64,000 bases of DNA. Source: Alphaproteobacteria bacterium. Lineage in GTDB: Bacteria; Pseudomonadota; Alphaproteobacteria; Rhodobacterales; Rhodobacteraceae. The DNA lies in contig JAUILL010000005.1 in assembly GCA_030433335.1 (NCBI GenBank), forward strand, positions 111,905 to 175,904, in the 5' to 3' direction. Below are positions 28,098 to 36,523 of the stretch, one piece after another. The position numbers were made by a program, and so were the translations under genes. Each line of letters opens with the position of its first letter. Within the stretch, counting starts at the first letter, position 1. The notes under the pieces are model-generated. The model did not search any database. It was not told where the DNA came from and saw nothing but the letters and a program-made list of their open reading frames with translations.

Positions 28098-28895
28098 TCA
28101 CGTCCGGATGACAAAGCCCCGCGCGATGTAGTTGCGGACGAACCAGATCATCGCCACGCCGGGGATCAGGGAAACAACGGTCAGTGCCATGACCAGACCG
28201 ATGTCGGTTCTGAACCCATAGAGCGCGTTGATCGCCATGGTGATCGGCTTGCCCGCGGTGACTGTCAGGATGCGGGCCAAGACGACCTCGACCCACGAAA
28301 AGATAAAGCAGAAGAAGACCGTGACCCCTATACCGGGTGCAATCGCGGGGATCAGGCGGCGGAAGAAAAAGTTGGGCAGGGAATGGCCGTCGATAAAGCA
28401 GGTCTCGTCATATTCGTGGGGGACTGCCGAGATGAAGCTTTCGAGGATCCAGATCGCCACGGGCAGGTTGAACGCGCAGTGCACGAGCGCGATCCCGACG
28501 GGGTTGTTCACCAGACCAACCTGCGCGAACAGGAAGAAGACGGGCAGGGACAGGACCACAGGTGGGGTCAGTCGGAACGCCAGAAGCGCAAACAGCACAT
28601 GGCGGTCGCCCACAAACCGGTAGCGGGCAAAGGCATAGGCGGCGGGCAGCCCCGCAATCAGGCAGAGTGCGACGTTCAACGTGACATAGGTCAGCGAGTT
28701 CACGACGGCGGCGCGCAGTTCGGGCCGGGCGAAAACTTCGGCGTAGTTCAGCCATGTGAAGGCACCTGTCTCGTGGCCTTCGCGGGGCAGGGTGAGCGTG
28801 AAGCTGAGGACCACCGTCTGGGCAAAGGGCAGCAAGATGAACAGCGCCAGCAGCCCAAAGATGACAAGACGAAGGGTGATGCCACGCGCTGTCAT
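28098..28895 (-). CDS. Sugar ABC transporter permease (MalG family)
   Basis: About 265 residues with six predicted membrane helices. The ABC-contacting loop lies around FIDGHSLPNFFFRRLIPAIAPG, typical of carbohydrate-uptake family 1 permeases. The ATG at 28895 overlaps the stop of the partner permease gene (ATGA), so an upstream in-frame start is unlikely. It pairs with the permease encoded just upstream. No binding-protein or ATPase gene of this transporter type lies next to the pair. Substrate unknown. Confidence 0.82.
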   Translation of the reverse strand: MTARGITLRLVIFGLLALFILLPFAQTVVLSFTLTLPREGHETGAFTWLNYAEVFARPELRAAVVNSLTYVTLNVALCLIAGLPAAYAFARYRFVGDRHVLFALLAFRLTPPVVLSLPVFFLFAQVGLVNNPVGIALVHCAFNLPVAIWILESFISAVPHEYDETCFIDGHSLPNFFFRRLIPAIAPGIGVTVFFCFIFSWVEVVLARILTVTAGKPITMAINALYGFRTDIGLVMALTVVSLIPGVAMIWFVRNYIARGFVIRT

Positions 28896-29752
28896 TGGTT
28901 CGCCTCTGACGACCGGATGCGGACAAAGGCCCAAGCCACGGTCAGGACAATCAGGACGTCGAGCATCGCGCGGGCGGCGGCGCGGCCATAAGTGTAGCTG
29001 CCGATGTCTGCGGCAAGCTCCAGCGATAGAAAGGTGGTCGCGTTGTGCGGCCCGCCAGCGTTGATCGCAAAGGCCTCGGTGTAGATCATGAAGCTGTCGA
29101 TGAAGCGCAGGAGTAGGACAATTGATAGGGCTCCGGTGATGCGCGGCAGCTCGATATAGCGGAAGACGGCAAAGCGACTGGCCCCGTCAATGGCGGCCGC
29201 TTGGCGGTACGCGTGAGGGATCGCTGACAGGCCCGCATAGGCCAGAATGACCACAAGGCCGATCCAGTGCCACGTGTCCGCCAGAACGATCAGGATCCAC
29301 GTGTGAAGGGCCGTGAATTTGTAGTCAAACCCGATCCCAAGGGCCGTCATGGCTTGCCCTGCAAGGCCGCTGTCCGGGTGGATCAGCTGGATCCACATGC
29401 CCGCGATCATGTTCCACGGCACCACAAGCGGCAGAGCGACTAGCATCAGGACCGGCACGGCAAACCTCTCCATCCGGAGCATCAGAAGCGCGAGCCAAAT
29501 CCCGAGGGGCACTTGGATGCCCAACGCGATGACTGAGAAGAGCGCACTGCGCCCCAAACTGGCCCAGAACATCGGATCGCGCGTGATCTCGGCATACCAC
29601 TCGGCGCCGATCCAGTAAGCCTCGTTCACGGTAAAGATGTCGTGGAAGGAATAGTTGAACACCGCCAGCAGCGGTATCACGGCGACAAAGCCCATGAGCC
29701 CCATCGCAGGTGTCAAAAGCCACCACGCGCGGTTTGATACTGGATTAACCAT
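28892..29752 (-). CDS. Sugar ABC transporter permease (MalF/UgpA family)
   Basis: 286 residues with six predicted helices and the EAA-type loop AAAIDGASRFAVFRYIELPR. It would form the heterodimeric membrane channel with the downstream MalG-type subunit. The upstream region 29753-29893 holds hairpins rather than a binding-protein gene, so the usual SBP and ATPase components are absent here. The locus may be a leftover of a larger operon or rely on subunits encoded elsewhere. Confidence 0.82.
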   Translation of the reverse strand: MVNPVSNRAWWLLTPAMGLMGFVAVIPLLAVFNYSFHDIFTVNEAYWIGAEWYAEITRDPMFWASLGRSALFSVIALGIQVPLGIWLALLMLRMERFAVPVLMLVALPLVVPWNMIAGMWIQLIHPDSGLAGQAMTALGIGFDYKFTALHTWILIVLADTWHWIGLVVILAYAGLSAIPHAYRQAAAIDGASRFAVFRYIELPRITGALSIVLLLRFIDSFMIYTEAFAINAGGPHNATTFLSLELAADIGSYTYGRAAARAMLDVLIVLTVAWAFVRIRSSEANQ

Positions 29753-29763
29753 TCACCCCCCTA

Positions 29764-29860
29764 ACCGCAGGCGCTGGCCTGCGGTCCTGTAACCAAGCCA
29801 AGGCCGGCTTGGTCTGTCAATGCGGAAGCCCTGTGCGTCGCGCAACACAGGGCTTCCGCA
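29764..29860 (-). terminator. Three consecutive hairpins
   Basis: Three perfect stem-loops lie in a row. The first has 9-bp arms (29764-29772/29777-29785), the second 8-bp arms (29792-29799/29806-29813), and the third 15-bp arms (29821-29835/29846-29860, TGCGGAAGCCCTGTG and its complement). They lie after the emrB stop on the minus strand and before the permease pair. The last arm is strong enough for termination, though a U-run is lacking. Confidence 0.6.
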
Positions 29861-29893
29861 AACGGCGCGCCCGAATTGGGGCGCACCGCGGCT

Positions 29894-31396
29894 TTACTTC
29901 GCGCTGCGTAGCAAGAAGACGATTGGAACGGCCGCGCAGGTCAGCAGCATCATCAGGAAGAAATTGTCCAGATAGGCGATCATGGCTGCTTGTTGGCTGG
30001 CCAGCTGGTCAATGATGGCCGCCAGTTGTGGCGAGCCTTGGATCAGACCCGGTACATCAGCGCGGACGGCTTGCGATTGCGCGGTGAGGGTCGAGGCCAG
30101 TTCCTCGTGGTTCACCGAAGACATGCGGGCCAGAACGACCGTCACCAGCGAAATCCCAACGCCAGAGCCGACGTTCCGCACAAGGCTATACATCGCTGTC
30201 GCATCGCTGCGGAAGCGGGTGGCAATCGTGGCAAAGGTGAGCGTCGACAGCGGCACAAAGACAAAGCCAAGGCCGAACCCCTGCATCACACCGGTGATGA
30301 TGATCAGATGCGAGTCCATCGCGGTGTTCATGCCTGTCATCAGGTGCAGCGACCATGCGGTAAGCAGCAGGCCAAAGAGGACGAGCCCTCGGGCGTCAAA
30401 GCGCGCGACCAGCTTGCCCACCAGCAGCATCGACACCATGGTGCCCACGCCGCGCGGGGCCATGACCAGACCAGTCTCGATCACCGGATACCCGATCAGG
30501 CGCTGGAGCAGCGGGGGCAGCAACGCAAGGCCGGAAAAGAGCGTCAGGCCAATGATGAAGATAAAGATCAGACCCATGACAAAGTTGCGGTCGCGGAACA
30601 TGCCCAGATCGACAAACGGATCATCCGCGCCCCAGCAGTGGATCACAAAGGCCCAGAGGCCAGAGATCACCAGCCCCGCATAGAGCAGGATTTCGGGCGA
30701 GGTGAACCAACCAGCGCTTTGCCCTCGGTCGAGCATCATCTGCAGCGATCCGATCGCGACCGCGAGATAGGCAAAGCCCGCAAAGTCAAAGCGGCGGGGT
30801 TTCCGACCCTCGGCAGGTAGGAACGCGGCGACACCAAAGAACGCTAGAATGCCGATGGGAATGTTGATCAGAAAGACGTAGCGCCAGTTGAAAATCTCGG
30901 TCAGGTAGCCACCTAGCGTGGGGCCCGCGATGGGGCCGACCATGATGCCCGCGCCGTAGATCGCCATAGCTTGCCCAAACTGTTCGCGCGGGTTGATGTC
31001 CAGCATGATCGACTGCGCCAGCGGGATGATCGCGGCGCCAAAGATGCCTTGGAAAATGCGGAATATGACCATTTCTGGCAGGCCCGTGGCGATCCCGCAG
31101 AGCATCGAGAACAGGACGAACCCGCCGATACACCCGAGCAAGACGCTGCGCCGCCCCAGACGAACGGCAGCCCATCCGGTGACGGGCGTCGCTATAGCCG
31201 AGGCAACGATATAAGAGGTCAGAACCCACGTGATCTCTTCCTGCGTGGCGTTCAGGCTAGAGGCCATGTGGGGCAGGGCGACGTTAGCGATTGTCGTGTC
31301 CAGAACCTGCATGATCGTCGCCAGCATGATCGAGGCGGTCAGCAAGCCCTTGGACGCGACTTCGAGGGCCGGTTTGGAGAGGGCTGCGTCGGTCAT
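29894..31396 (-). CDS. emrB: DHA2-family multidrug efflux transporter (EmrB/QacA-like)
   Basis: 500 residues with fourteen predicted membrane helices. The MFS motifs include TGWAAVRLGRRSVLLG (motif A-like) between helices 2 and 3 and GAGIMVGPIAGPTLGGYL (motif C). This is the inner-membrane pump of an EmrAB tripartite efflux system driven by protons. It follows emrA with a 4-base overlap and lies under the MarR-type gene of the same operon. Substrates are probably hydrophobic toxicants, as is usual for the family. Confidence 0.88.
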   Translation of the reverse strand: MTDAALSKPALEVASKGLLTASIMLATIMQVLDTTIANVALPHMASSLNATQEEITWVLTSYIVASAIATPVTGWAAVRLGRRSVLLGCIGGFVLFSMLCGIATGLPEMVIFRIFQGIFGAAIIPLAQSIMLDINPREQFGQAMAIYGAGIMVGPIAGPTLGGYLTEIFNWRYVFLINIPIGILAFFGVAAFLPAEGRKPRRFDFAGFAYLAVAIGSLQMMLDRGQSAGWFTSPEILLYAGLVISGLWAFVIHCWGADDPFVDLGMFRDRNFVMGLIFIFIIGLTLFSGLALLPPLLQRLIGYPVIETGLVMAPRGVGTMVSMLLVGKLVARFDARGLVLFGLLLTAWSLHLMTGMNTAMDSHLIIITGVMQGFGLGFVFVPLSTLTFATIATRFRSDATAMYSLVRNVGSGVGISLVTVVLARMSSVNHEELASTLTAQSQAVRADVPGLIQGSPQLAAIIDQLASQQAAMIAYLDNFFLMMLLTCAAVPIVFLLRSAK

Positions 31397-32481
31397 TGCA
31401 GGCGCTGCAATCGGCTCGCGCCTGTGTCGACAGAGACGGCGACGCTCATGCCATCCAGCAGGGGCCGTTCGGGGTTTTGATCCAGACGCACGCGGACCGG
31501 CACGCGCTGGACAACCTTGACCCAGTTGCCGGTCGCGTTCTGGGCGGGGATCAGGGAAAACTGCGATCCCGTCGCGGGTCCGAAGCTATCAACGGTGCCA
31601 GCCAGTTCAAGGCCGGGATAGGCGTCGACCTCGATCTCGACCGGCAGGCCGGGATGGATCATATCGAGCTGCGTTTCCTTGAAGTTCGCCTCGATCCAGC
31701 TGGCGTCCTGCCGCACGAGAGTCGCAATACCTGTGCCCGCGCCGATGTACTGACCGACGTTCAAGCTCTCGACCTGAGCGACGATGCCATTGCCGGGGGC
31801 GTGGACTTCGGTCTGCTCCAGATGGCGAGCGGCGGCGTCCCGCTGGGCCAAGGCCGCGCGGACCGAGGGCATGCTGTCGATCTCGCCATTAGGATTGCCG
31901 CCCAAGGCCACGAGGCTGGCGGCAAGCTGGCGTTGCGCCAGCTCGACTTCGTTCGTCGCGGATTGTTCAGCGATCTCAGCGGTGTCGAGCGTGGATTGCG
32001 ATCCCAGACCCTTGCCCGCGAGGGAGGCCTGGCGCTTGAGTTCACGTGCCTTGATCGTTTCGATCTCTTGCGCTGCCTCGAGTTGGGCCTGAGCCGTCCG
32101 GTAGGCGGCTTGCTTTTCCTCGATCGCGAGGCGGGCTTGCGCAAGGTTGGCTTCGGCGGTGTCCAGAGCGATCCGGTAGTCCGTCGGATCAAGAAGGAAG
32201 AGCGGCATGCCAGCCGTGACAGACTGGTTCTCCGAGACCAGGACTTCGGTCACACGGCCGCTGACCTCTGGGGACACCGTCACCATGGTCTGGTGTACAT
32301 AGGCGTTGTCCGTCTCGATATAGCGCCCGCCAAACAGCCAGAACGCGGTTGCTCCGGCGGCGAGTGCGACTGGAACAGACAGCATCAGCGCACGCCGTTT
32401 GCCTTTACGTGGTTCGGGCGTTTCGACAGCAGAGGGGGCGCCGGTTGTCTGCGCTTTGAACTCTTTACTTTGAGCATTCAT
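31393..32481 (-). CDS. emrA: EmrA-like membrane fusion protein (HlyD family)
   Basis: About 362 residues. One N-terminal membrane helix (about 33-50) is followed by a biotinyl-lipoyl-like half motif (VTEVLVSENQSVTAGMPLF), a long coiled-coil hairpin rich in A, E and Q, and a beta-barrel region ending in PVRVRLDQNPERPLLDGMSV. It links EmrB to an outer-membrane channel. The ATG at 32481 is preferred, with GAGG nine bases before it. A longer GTG start would run into the marR gene. Confidence 0.87.
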   Translation of the reverse strand: MNAQSKEFKAQTTGAPSAVETPEPRKGKRRALMLSVPVALAAGATAFWLFGGRYIETDNAYVHQTMVTVSPEVSGRVTEVLVSENQSVTAGMPLFLLDPTDYRIALDTAEANLAQARLAIEEKQAAYRTAQAQLEAAQEIETIKARELKRQASLAGKGLGSQSTLDTAEIAEQSATNEVELAQRQLAASLVALGGNPNGEIDSMPSVRAALAQRDAAARHLEQTEVHAPGNGIVAQVESLNVGQYIGAGTGIATLVRQDASWIEANFKETQLDMIHPGLPVEIEVDAYPGLELAGTVDSFGPATGSQFSLIPAQNATGNWVKVVQRVPVRVRLDQNPERPLLDGMSVAVSVDTGASRLQRLQ

Positions 32482-32503
32482 CAGTTTGATCCTCACATCG
32501 GTG

Positions 32504-32938
32504 TCAGTTGCCACCGAGGTTTTCTTTTATTCTCGACAACCCATGACGCACGGCCGCCACATCTTCGGCGCTCAGGCCAGCGGTGATTTCTTCGAAAACG
32601 ACGTTCGCGGTCAGCCGCATCTCTTCGAGCTTCTCCAGACCGGTCGGCGTGATCTGCAGCAGCTTGGCGCGGCTGTCCTTGGGATCCGTGCCGCGGGTGA
32701 TCAAATCGGCTTTCTCCATCCGATCCGCCATATCGCTGATCGTCATGGGCGTCGCTTCGAGAGCTTCGACCAATGCGCGTTGGCGCACCGGCCCGTTGTC
32801 ATTGAGCCAGCGCAGTGCGCGCCACTGCAAAAGGGTGAGACCGCAAGGGCGGGCCACATGCTCGAACCTGCGTTTCATCAGGCTAGAGGTTTCGTGGAGC
32901 AAAACCGCAAGGTCTCTCATGGGTGTGTTCGATTTCAT
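32504..32938 (-). CDS. MarR-family transcriptional regulator of emrAB
   Basis: 144 residues with the MarR winged helix: LTLLQWRALRWLNDNG, the recognition region EALEATPMTISDMADRMEKADLI and the wing RGTDPKDSRAKLLQITPTG. It stands 22 bases before emrA and is the first gene of the efflux operon, the usual arrangement for a ligand-relieved autorepressor. No ribosome binding site precedes the ATG at 32938. That start overlaps an operator-like repeat, so a leaderless transcript or the later ATG at 32920 is possible. Confidence 0.85.
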   Translation of the reverse strand: MKSNTPMRDLAVLLHETSSLMKRRFEHVARPCGLTLLQWRALRWLNDNGPVRQRALVEALEATPMTISDMADRMEKADLITRGTDPKDSRAKLLQITPTGLEKLEEMRLTANVVFEEITAGLSAEDVAAVRHGLSRIKENLGGN

Positions 32939-32965
32939 ACGGATACATATAATACGGATGCGTAT
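32937..32965. promoter_or_regulatory. Tandem operator-like repeats at the marR start
   Basis: Two 14-bp units, ATACGGATACATAT (32937-32950) and ATACGGATGCGTAT (32952-32965), follow each other at 15-bp spacing. The second is an inverted repeat (ATACG/CGTAT), as MarR dimers prefer. The first covers the predicted start codon. Likely autoregulatory sites. The rest of 32939-33275 shows only a weak 87-codon frame that I do not support as a gene. Confidence 0.55.
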
Positions 32966-33275
32966 AATGTAAATGACGTTTGATTGGCTTGGACCTATGA
33001 CGAGATCGCACGCCTCCAGATCGACCGGGCCGCGCGTACGCCATACTCTCTGCCCTCAGACTGGTTCAGGTTCCGTGCGGCGGTTGCGGAGAAAACCCAT
33101 GCAATTTACGCGGGACCACTCCCACGCCGGATGAAAGATGAATCTCTAACGAACGTAATCGCATCCCTTTCACCCAGTGGTTTATCGATTTCCCAGCGTA
33201 ATTTGCGATCCTCTCGCGTGCTAATTCCCGTGCAGCGGCGGCTGTAGGCTTTGGCCAGATTCACGGAGGATCGAT

Positions 33276-35321
33276 TTGCGTTTTAAGTACAAACTTGGGC
33301 TCGCGCTTCTTGCGGCGGGCATCATTCCTCTGACCGTTGTTTCCAAGATCAACATGGACGAACTGGCAAGCTTTGCGCAGCGCGAGGCGGTGCAGTCCGC
33401 TGAAGCCGGGCTTGAACTCAAGTCTCAGTTGATCTCGGCTTACTTTGACAGTGTCATTGACTATGGGGCCGTGGTGTCTTCGATGGATGGCTTGGCCAAT
33501 GACATCGCAAACCTGCAGCGCCAATCCCAATATTTGCTGAAACGCGACGAGGAGGTCACCCCGAGCGCCCTCCTGCAGAAGCGGTACGAGTACCAACAGC
33601 AGAACACGCCTGACACCACGAAAGAAGTGGCGCAGAAATGGATTTCCGGTCTGGACGCTCAGGCGATCACCATGCAGGAGGTTTTTATCGCTCGGAACCC
33701 GAACCCGATCGGCCAGAAAGAGCGTTTGGATCAGGCCGTCGTGCCCAGTACATATTCGCGGCTGCACGGCAAAATTCACCCGATGTATCGGAGCCAGCTC
33801 GAAGGCTATGGGTTCTACGACATCTTTCTGATCGAACCCACCGAAGGCCGTATCGTTTATTCGGTTTTCAAAGAGGTGGATTTCGGCACGCGTCTGATCA
33901 ACGGCCCGTATGCGAAGACCAATTTTGGCCTCGTCGCGCAAGAGATGATTGCGAACCGTGGCGCAGAGCCGTTTGTGATCGCGGATTTTGATACCTACGC
34001 GCCATCCTATGACGCTCAGGCGGCTTTTGCGCTTTTCCCGGTCGGCAGCGGTGATACGTTCGGCGGCATTCTTGCGGTCCAGCTTCCGGCCGAACTCATT
34101 GCGCGAATTCTCACCCAAGCGGAGTCGAAGGGCGATAAAAACCACTCCTTCTTGATCTCGCCGAACGGCCGTTTGCGGTCGAACTATGCCTTCAATGAAG
34201 ACCTCTCGATTGGGAACAAACTGTCCGGTCCTATTGCCGAGGCAGTCACCGCTACGCCTCAGGGCACTCAGGCTCTGACCGACGAGCGCGGGGAGTTGAT
34301 GCTGGCGTCTTGGCGACCCGCCGGATTGAAGGGGCTGGATTGGACCATTGTGTCGGAAATCAACATGGACGTCGTGATGGCCGCGACCAACGAAATCCGC
34401 GATCGGTCTGTCAAAATGATGGGCTTTGCGGTTGCGGGCATCCTGTTCTGCGGCTTTTTCCTGACCAGCTGGCTTCTTGGACCAATCCGCAAGGTCGCGA
34501 GCTTTGTGACCGAAGAGGCGGGACGGGCGCTGGAGAAACTGTCGAAAACGTCGGGCGAGGCGCGGCAGGCGTCGGTCGATATGGCCAGTATTGCCCACGA
34601 GACGCAAACGCAGATCGATAAAGTCAGTGAAAGATCTGTCACCGTCGGCGCGGATGTCACGGATGTGGCGGCCTCTATCGAAGAACTGTCCGCTGCTTTG
34701 GAGAGTGTGTCCCGCTCTGTCGAGATGACGTCGCAACTGACCGACCAGTCGGTGGCCAAGGCGGGCGTAGCGGCAGATGCCTCGCGACAGCTTCAGCAGG
34801 CGGCCTCTGACATCGCAGGGGTTGTGACCCTGATCGATGACATCGCAAAACAGACCAAACTCTTGTCGATCAATGCTGGGATCGAGGCTGCAAATGCGGG
34901 CGCCGAAGGGCGCGGGTTCAAGGTTTTGGCCGGCGAGATCGGAAAACTGGCGGCGCGCACGAGCCAGTCGACCTCCGAAATCAGTGACCAGATCGAAGTG
35001 GTTCTTGCCTCGGTGGCCATGAGTGCCTCTGCCATGTCGGAAATTGCGGACATGATCACGCAGGTGAACCAGCAGGCGCAAAATATCTCGGTCTCGGCCC
35101 ATCAGCAGAAAGAGGCAACTGCCAGCATTTCGACACGGATGCGCCGAGCGCTGACCAACGTCGAAGAGTCCAATGGCAGCCTTGGCGTGGTACACGACGC
35201 CTCGGGCCGCGCAGCGTCAGCAGCAGAGCAACTGCTGTCTGGGGTGGGCGAAGTGGACACCGCATCCAAGACAATGGATGCGGCAATCACCAACCTGACA
35301 GAGCGTCTGCGGACCATCTGA
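33276..35321 (+). CDS. Methyl-accepting chemotaxis protein
   Basis: 681 residues. A first membrane helix (about 8-25) is followed by a periplasmic sensor domain of about 360 residues with a dCache-like look. The second helix is MGFAVAGILFCGFFLTSWLL (about 387-408). A cytoplasmic coiled coil follows, with a signalling tip DDIAKQTKLLSINAGIEAANAGAEGRGF-type hairpin (about 525-555, motif split here for length). The start is a TTG at 33276 with GGAGG just before it. No other chemotaxis gene is near, so it is an orphan receptor. Ligand unknown. Confidence 0.88.
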   Translation: MRFKYKLGLALLAAGIIPLTVVSKINMDELASFAQREAVQSAEAGLELKSQLISAYFDSVIDYGAVVSSMDGLANDIANLQRQSQYLLKRDEEVTPSALLQKRYEYQQQNTPDTTKEVAQKWISGLDAQAITMQEVFIARNPNPIGQKERLDQAVVPSTYSRLHGKIHPMYRSQLEGYGFYDIFLIEPTEGRIVYSVFKEVDFGTRLINGPYAKTNFGLVAQEMIANRGAEPFVIADFDTYAPSYDAQAAFALFPVGSGDTFGGILAVQLPAELIARILTQAESKGDKNHSFLISPNGRLRSNYAFNEDLSIGNKLSGPIAEAVTATPQGTQALTDERGELMLASWRPAGLKGLDWTIVSEINMDVVMAATNEIRDRSVKMMGFAVAGILFCGFFLTSWLLGPIRKVASFVTEEAGRALEKLSKTSGEARQASVDMASIAHETQTQIDKVSERSVTVGADVTDVAASIEELSAALESVSRSVEMTSQLTDQSVAKAGVAADASRQLQQAASDIAGVVTLIDDIAKQTKLLSINAGIEAANAGAEGRGFKVLAGEIGKLAARTSQSTSEISDQIEVVLASVAMSASAMSEIADMITQVNQQAQNISVSAHQQKEATASISTRMRRALTNVEESNGSLGVVHDASGRAASAAEQLLSGVGEVDTASKTMDAAITNLTERLRTI

Positions 35322-35357
35322 TAGGGTGGGGGCTCGGCCCTCTGAAAACGACATTTT

Positions 35358-35392
35358 GGCAGCGTTCTGGTGGTCTGGAGCGCTGCTTTTTT
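35358..35392 (+). terminator. Rho-independent terminator after the chemoreceptor gene
   Basis: GCAGCG (35359-35364) and CGCTGC (35381-35386) form a stem followed by a run of six T. It lies about 37 bases after the stop of the chemoreceptor gene. Confidence 0.65.
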
Positions 35393-35545
35393 CTGTCTGA
35401 TGCAGCGGACGGCAAACGGATGAACACATCCAATGGTTGTGCGGCGGGATGTCGCAACTGCGCGAGATTCCATATTCGTAGGCACTCTACGCGCACCTGG
35501 ATCTGGCCCATTTGATGAAAAAAATTGCCATGCTGCACCTGCGAG

Positions 35546-35559
35546 ATTTCGAGCGAAAT
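35546..35559. promoter_or_regulatory. Palindromic operator-like site before the hydratase gene
   Basis: ATTTCG-AG-CGAAAT is a perfect 6-2-6 palindrome, bracketed by an outer pair TGCTGCA (35531) and TGCAGCA (35585). It lies about 130 bases before the hydratase start. The rest of 35393-35689 is AT-rich and shows no gene. Confidence 0.4.
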
Positions 35560-35689
35560 TCGCTGTGAATTCAAATGTAGCAGATGCAGCATTTTCCATT
35601 TGTATACCGTGGCATCCCGTTAAGTCATTCTTTTTGTTTGATTTTTTTTGGAATCTCTTCCAGCTTCTGCACAGCGGAGGAGAAAAGCT

Positions 35690-36523
35690 ATGGACAAGAT
35701 AAACGTTGAGGCCTGGGTCGGTCGTGAGGTCCGTGAAGGTGGTTGCATCACCGATTTTCAAGCCCGGAAGATCCACGCCACGCTCGGCGAGGGCGCAGCC
35801 CCCAAGCACGGTGAACCGCTTCCTCCGCTTTGGCACTGGTGTGCCTTTACACCGGATGCGGGCATGGAGGCACTGGGGCCGGACGGCCACGTCAAGCGCT
35901 CTGATCTGATGCCGCCGGTCTATCTGCCGCGCCGGATGTGGGCGGGGGGCAGTCTGACGTTCCATCGCCCGATCCACGTGGGCGAGCCGCTCGAACGGTC
36001 GACGCGCATCCGGTCACTGGTGGAAAAGCAGGGCAAAACCGGTCCCATGTTTTTGCTGACCCTTGATCATCTGATCTACGGTAGCCGCGGCTTGGCCATC
36101 GAGGAAAGTCAGGACATCGTCTATCTGGAAATTCCCCAAAGCTACACGCCGCCCGCAAAGCAGGACTTGCCTGCCGCACCCCAAGAAAGTGTTGAAACGC
36201 CGGAAACCCTGTTGTTCCGCTATTCGGCAATCACCTTCAACGGGCACCGCATTCACTACGATTTGCCCTACACCCAAGAGGTCGAAAAATACCCTGCGCT
36301 CGTGGTGCATGGACCCCTGCAAGCAACGCTTCTGATGCGCGCGGCTGTGCGGGAAAAGGCGCGGACGCCGCTGTATTTCAACTTCCGCGGCGTGCACCCC
36401 ATGTTTGCGGGAACCGCTTGTGACATCGCGATGGCAGAGGATGACGAGGGTCTCGCCCTTTGGACCGGTCAGGACGGGCATCAGTGTATGCAGGCCCGCG
36501 CCGTCTGGGAGGAAACCCAATGA
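35690..36523 (+). CDS. MaoC/FAS1-like acyl-CoA hydratase (mesaconyl-C4-CoA hydratase type)
   Basis: 277 residues in a double hotdog layout. The N-terminal half has the FAS1-like dehydratase look (PLPPLWHWCAFTP, PVYLPRRMWAGGSL). The second half has SAITFNGHRIHYD, with the hydratase-2 type aspartate/histidine context, and VVHGPLQATLL. This arrangement is known from mesaconyl-C4-CoA hydratases and related itaconyl-type enzymes. The ATG at 35690 has GGAGGAG just before it. It overlaps the next gene, a family III CoA transferase, by four bases. The pair may process a branched C5 dicarboxylic CoA ester; the exact substrate is not shown. Confidence 0.75.
   Translation: MDKINVEAWVGREVREGGCITDFQARKIHATLGEGAAPKHGEPLPPLWHWCAFTPDAGMEALGPDGHVKRSDLMPPVYLPRRMWAGGSLTFHRPIHVGEPLERSTRIRSLVEKQGKTGPMFLLTLDHLIYGSRGLAIEESQDIVYLEIPQSYTPPAKQDLPAAPQESVETPETLLFRYSAITFNGHRIHYDLPYTQEVEKYPALVVHGPLQATLLMRAAVREKARTPLYFNFRGVHPMFAGTACDIAMAEDDEGLALWTGQDGHQCMQARAVWEETQ

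Noticed and set aside
31396..32586. 396-codon plus-strand frame opposite emrA
   Set aside because: Antisense of a clear HlyD-family gene with no motif of its own.
32984..33247. An 87-codon plus-strand frame between the marR and chemoreceptor genes
   Set aside because: No ribosome binding site, no family likeness, and it lies in promoter DNA.
33261..35195. Long minus-strand open frame opposite the chemoreceptor
   Set aside because: It mirrors codons of the real gene, is rich in R and H, and shows no domain. A GC-rich shadow.
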